The notes below the pieces were generated by a model that worked only from the letters and a program-made list of their open reading frames with translations, did no database searches and was not told the origin of the DNA. From the IMG/VR virus record IMGVR_UViG_3300025928_000013, positions 1-47,569 of that record: a stretch of 47,569 nucleotides of DNA; one strand, written 5' to 3'. This document shows positions 46,522 through 47,569 of this stretch, one piece after another. The translations under genes were made by a program, and so were the position numbers. The stretch is from a virus. Within the stretch, counting starts at the first letter, position 1. Every line of letters begins with the position of its first letter.

Positions 46522-47569
46522 AGCATCCCTTCAGTGGCCACCGGCGCCGCCTGTGAGCCCACCGCTGCCGGCGGAGGCCCGATCTCACCGGGACCACCTT
46601 GCGGCTGCCCTGGCAGGCCTGGGGGCATCCCTGGCGGCATTCCTGGGGGCTGCTGACCTGGGGGTTGACCCATGCCCGGCATACCCGGCTGGCCGCCGGC
46701 GCCGTAGAGTTGCTGGAGCTGCTGCAGGGTCTGCTGTGCCGCGCCAGGCTGCGCGGACTGAATCTGCTGCATCAGTTGCTGGGTCATCGCCTGCATCAGC
46801 ATCTTGATTCGCTGTTGCTGTTCGGTATCGATGATGTGTTTCACCAGCAGCCCAATTGCTTGCTCGTCGCGGTCCGGATCCTTGCGCTCGTCTTCGAGCT
46901 GCTGGATGTGGACCTGGAGGTGGTGCGCGTCGTCGTCTTGCGGATTTACGCTGACCGCTTCGCCCTCCAGCATCTTTGTCCACTCGTCCTCTGGAGTGAG
47001 TGGCTGATCGAGGTCTGGCGGTTTCGGAATGATATTTTCGAAATCGTCAATGTCGAATTCCCGCGCCAGGCGATTCAATAAAACCCACATCGCCTTGGGG
47101 TTTTGCATGACGAGCGGGGACATCATCGCCGCCTGATAGAAAGCGGCAAACTCCGCCTTCTTGGCCTGGCGCGCATACACCGACGTCGCGAACTTGAGCT
47201 TAAAATCGTACTTCCCGCCAAACTCCTTGGCCGTCATGTAGGCCCCGCCTTGTTTCACATCGAACAAGCCGTTCGCCTGTTCCTCGGTGACTCGGAAGAA
47301 GATGCCGGGCTCTGTTTTCGGCGCGAGGTCGCAGTCGAGATCCCAGAAGTCTTCGAGAATTTGCTCCATGTCTTCGCGCAAAATGGTTGCGTCCAGCCAC
47401 GCGCGGACATTTCCCTCTTCAATCAGTGCCAACTGCCCCGTAGCGGTCCGGGGTGCATTCGGCCGATCGATCGCGCGTCCGAGTGACTGGTCAGTGATGC
47501 CGGTGACGCGCTCCGCGGTGGAGAGCACGTCCTGTTGCTTTTCCATCGAGTATTCGAGGTTCGGCCGAA
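46518..47569 (-). CDS. Portal protein, C-terminal part (cut by window edge)
   Basis: The frame is open to the window end, so the gene starts outside it. The 349 visible residues begin RPNLEYSMEKQQDVLSTAER (the M is internal), then VTGITDQSLGRAIDRPNAPR and TATGQLALIEEGNVRAWLDA. They end in a Gln/Pro/Gly-Met-rich tail (MPPGMPPGLPGQPQGG). A helical P22-like portal barrel region precedes the tail. The portal is the ring through which DNA is packaged and ejected. Gene order with the terminase genes at the other end of the window supports it. Confidence 0.82.
   Translation of the reverse strand, partial: RPNLEYSMEKQQDVLSTAERVTGITDQSLGRAIDRPNAPRTATGQLALIEEGNVRAWLDATILREDMEQILEDFWDLDCDLAPKTEPGIFFRVTEEQANGLFDVKQGGAYMTAKEFGGKYDFKLKFATSVYARQAKKAEFAAFYQAAMMSPLVMQNPKAMWVLLNRLAREFDIDDFENIIPKPPDLDQPLTPEDEWTKMLEGEAVSVNPQDDDAHHLQVHIQQLEDERKDPDRDEQAIGLLVKHIIDTEQQQRIKMLMQAMTQQLMQQIQSAQPGAAQQTLQQLQQLYGAGGQPGMPGMGQPPGQQPPGMPPGMPPGLPGQPQGGPGEIGPPPAAVGSQAAPVATEGML

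Noticed and set aside
1-47569. tRNA genes, CRISPR arrays or insertion sequences
   Set aside because: No cloverleaf with a TTCRA arm, no regularly spaced repeats and no transposase were found by eye.

Overview
This 47.6 kb window is almost wall-to-wall phage DNA: small genes packed with ATGA/GTGA/TGATG overlaps, one long leftward (minus-strand) morphogenesis cluster, and two short rightward blocks. I read it as most of the genome of a temperate, podovirus-like phage. The evidence is terminase subunits, a portal, a scaffold-like protein, a major capsid protein, P22-type adaptor and gp10-like proteins, ejection-type proteins and a tyrosine integrase. GC-rich codon use, several signal peptides of the '...FAQ' type and a BACON-like domain suggest an Acidobacteriota (soil) host; that is inference only. 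Both window ends cut genes. The left edge truncates a small Cys-rich gene downstream of the large terminase gene, and the right edge truncates the portal gene. In conserved phage order these are neighbours, so the ends probably come from one circular or circularly permuted genome with roughly 1 kb missing.

Layout. 1-4.3 kb (minus): small terminase, a sigma-28-like sigma factor, large terminase and small genes. 4.3-5.6 kb: a Mu Gam-like DNA-end protector diverging from a LuxR-type HTH gene. 5.5-8.3 kb (minus): a cassette of small genes that includes a probable Acb2-type anti-CBASS protein and a DnaA domain-IV-like protein. 8.3-8.6 kb (plus): a solitary small gene with a structured leader, paralogous to a gene beside the terminase. 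8.5-10.3 kb (minus): a putative replication initiator. 10.6-11.5 kb (plus): tyrosine integrase, followed by about 650 nt of non-coding DNA rich in inverted repeats. 12.1-15.0 kb (minus): a serine recombinase and small genes, with a palindromic operator. 15.0-17.4 kb (plus): an early-type operon with an HNH-like protein, fired from a promoter interlocked with its divergent partner, and closed by a long hairpin terminator.

17.6-47.6 kb (minus, read right to left) is morphogenesis: portal, small zinc/basic proteins, scaffold-like protein, capsid-associated protein, major capsid protein, a block of fibre/spike genes, adaptor proteins, gp10-like protein, repeat protein, muralytic enzyme, acetyltransferase and three internal/ejection-type proteins. 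An HNH endonuclease gene interrupts this operon in antisense at 30.2-31.1 kb.

The most unusual theme is that most fibre/spike proteins (31.1-41.3 kb) begin with textbook Sec signal peptides, and the largest is rich in paired cysteines. Cytoplasmically assembled phage tails do not normally use them. Other points of interest are the Acb2-like protein, a DnaA-domain mimic next to a Rep-like protein, two different recombinase families (possible phage-plasmid lifestyle), the structured RNA regions, and a virion gene whose best start is an ATA codon. No DNA polymerase, helicase, primase, tRNA, rRNA or CRISPR array was seen.
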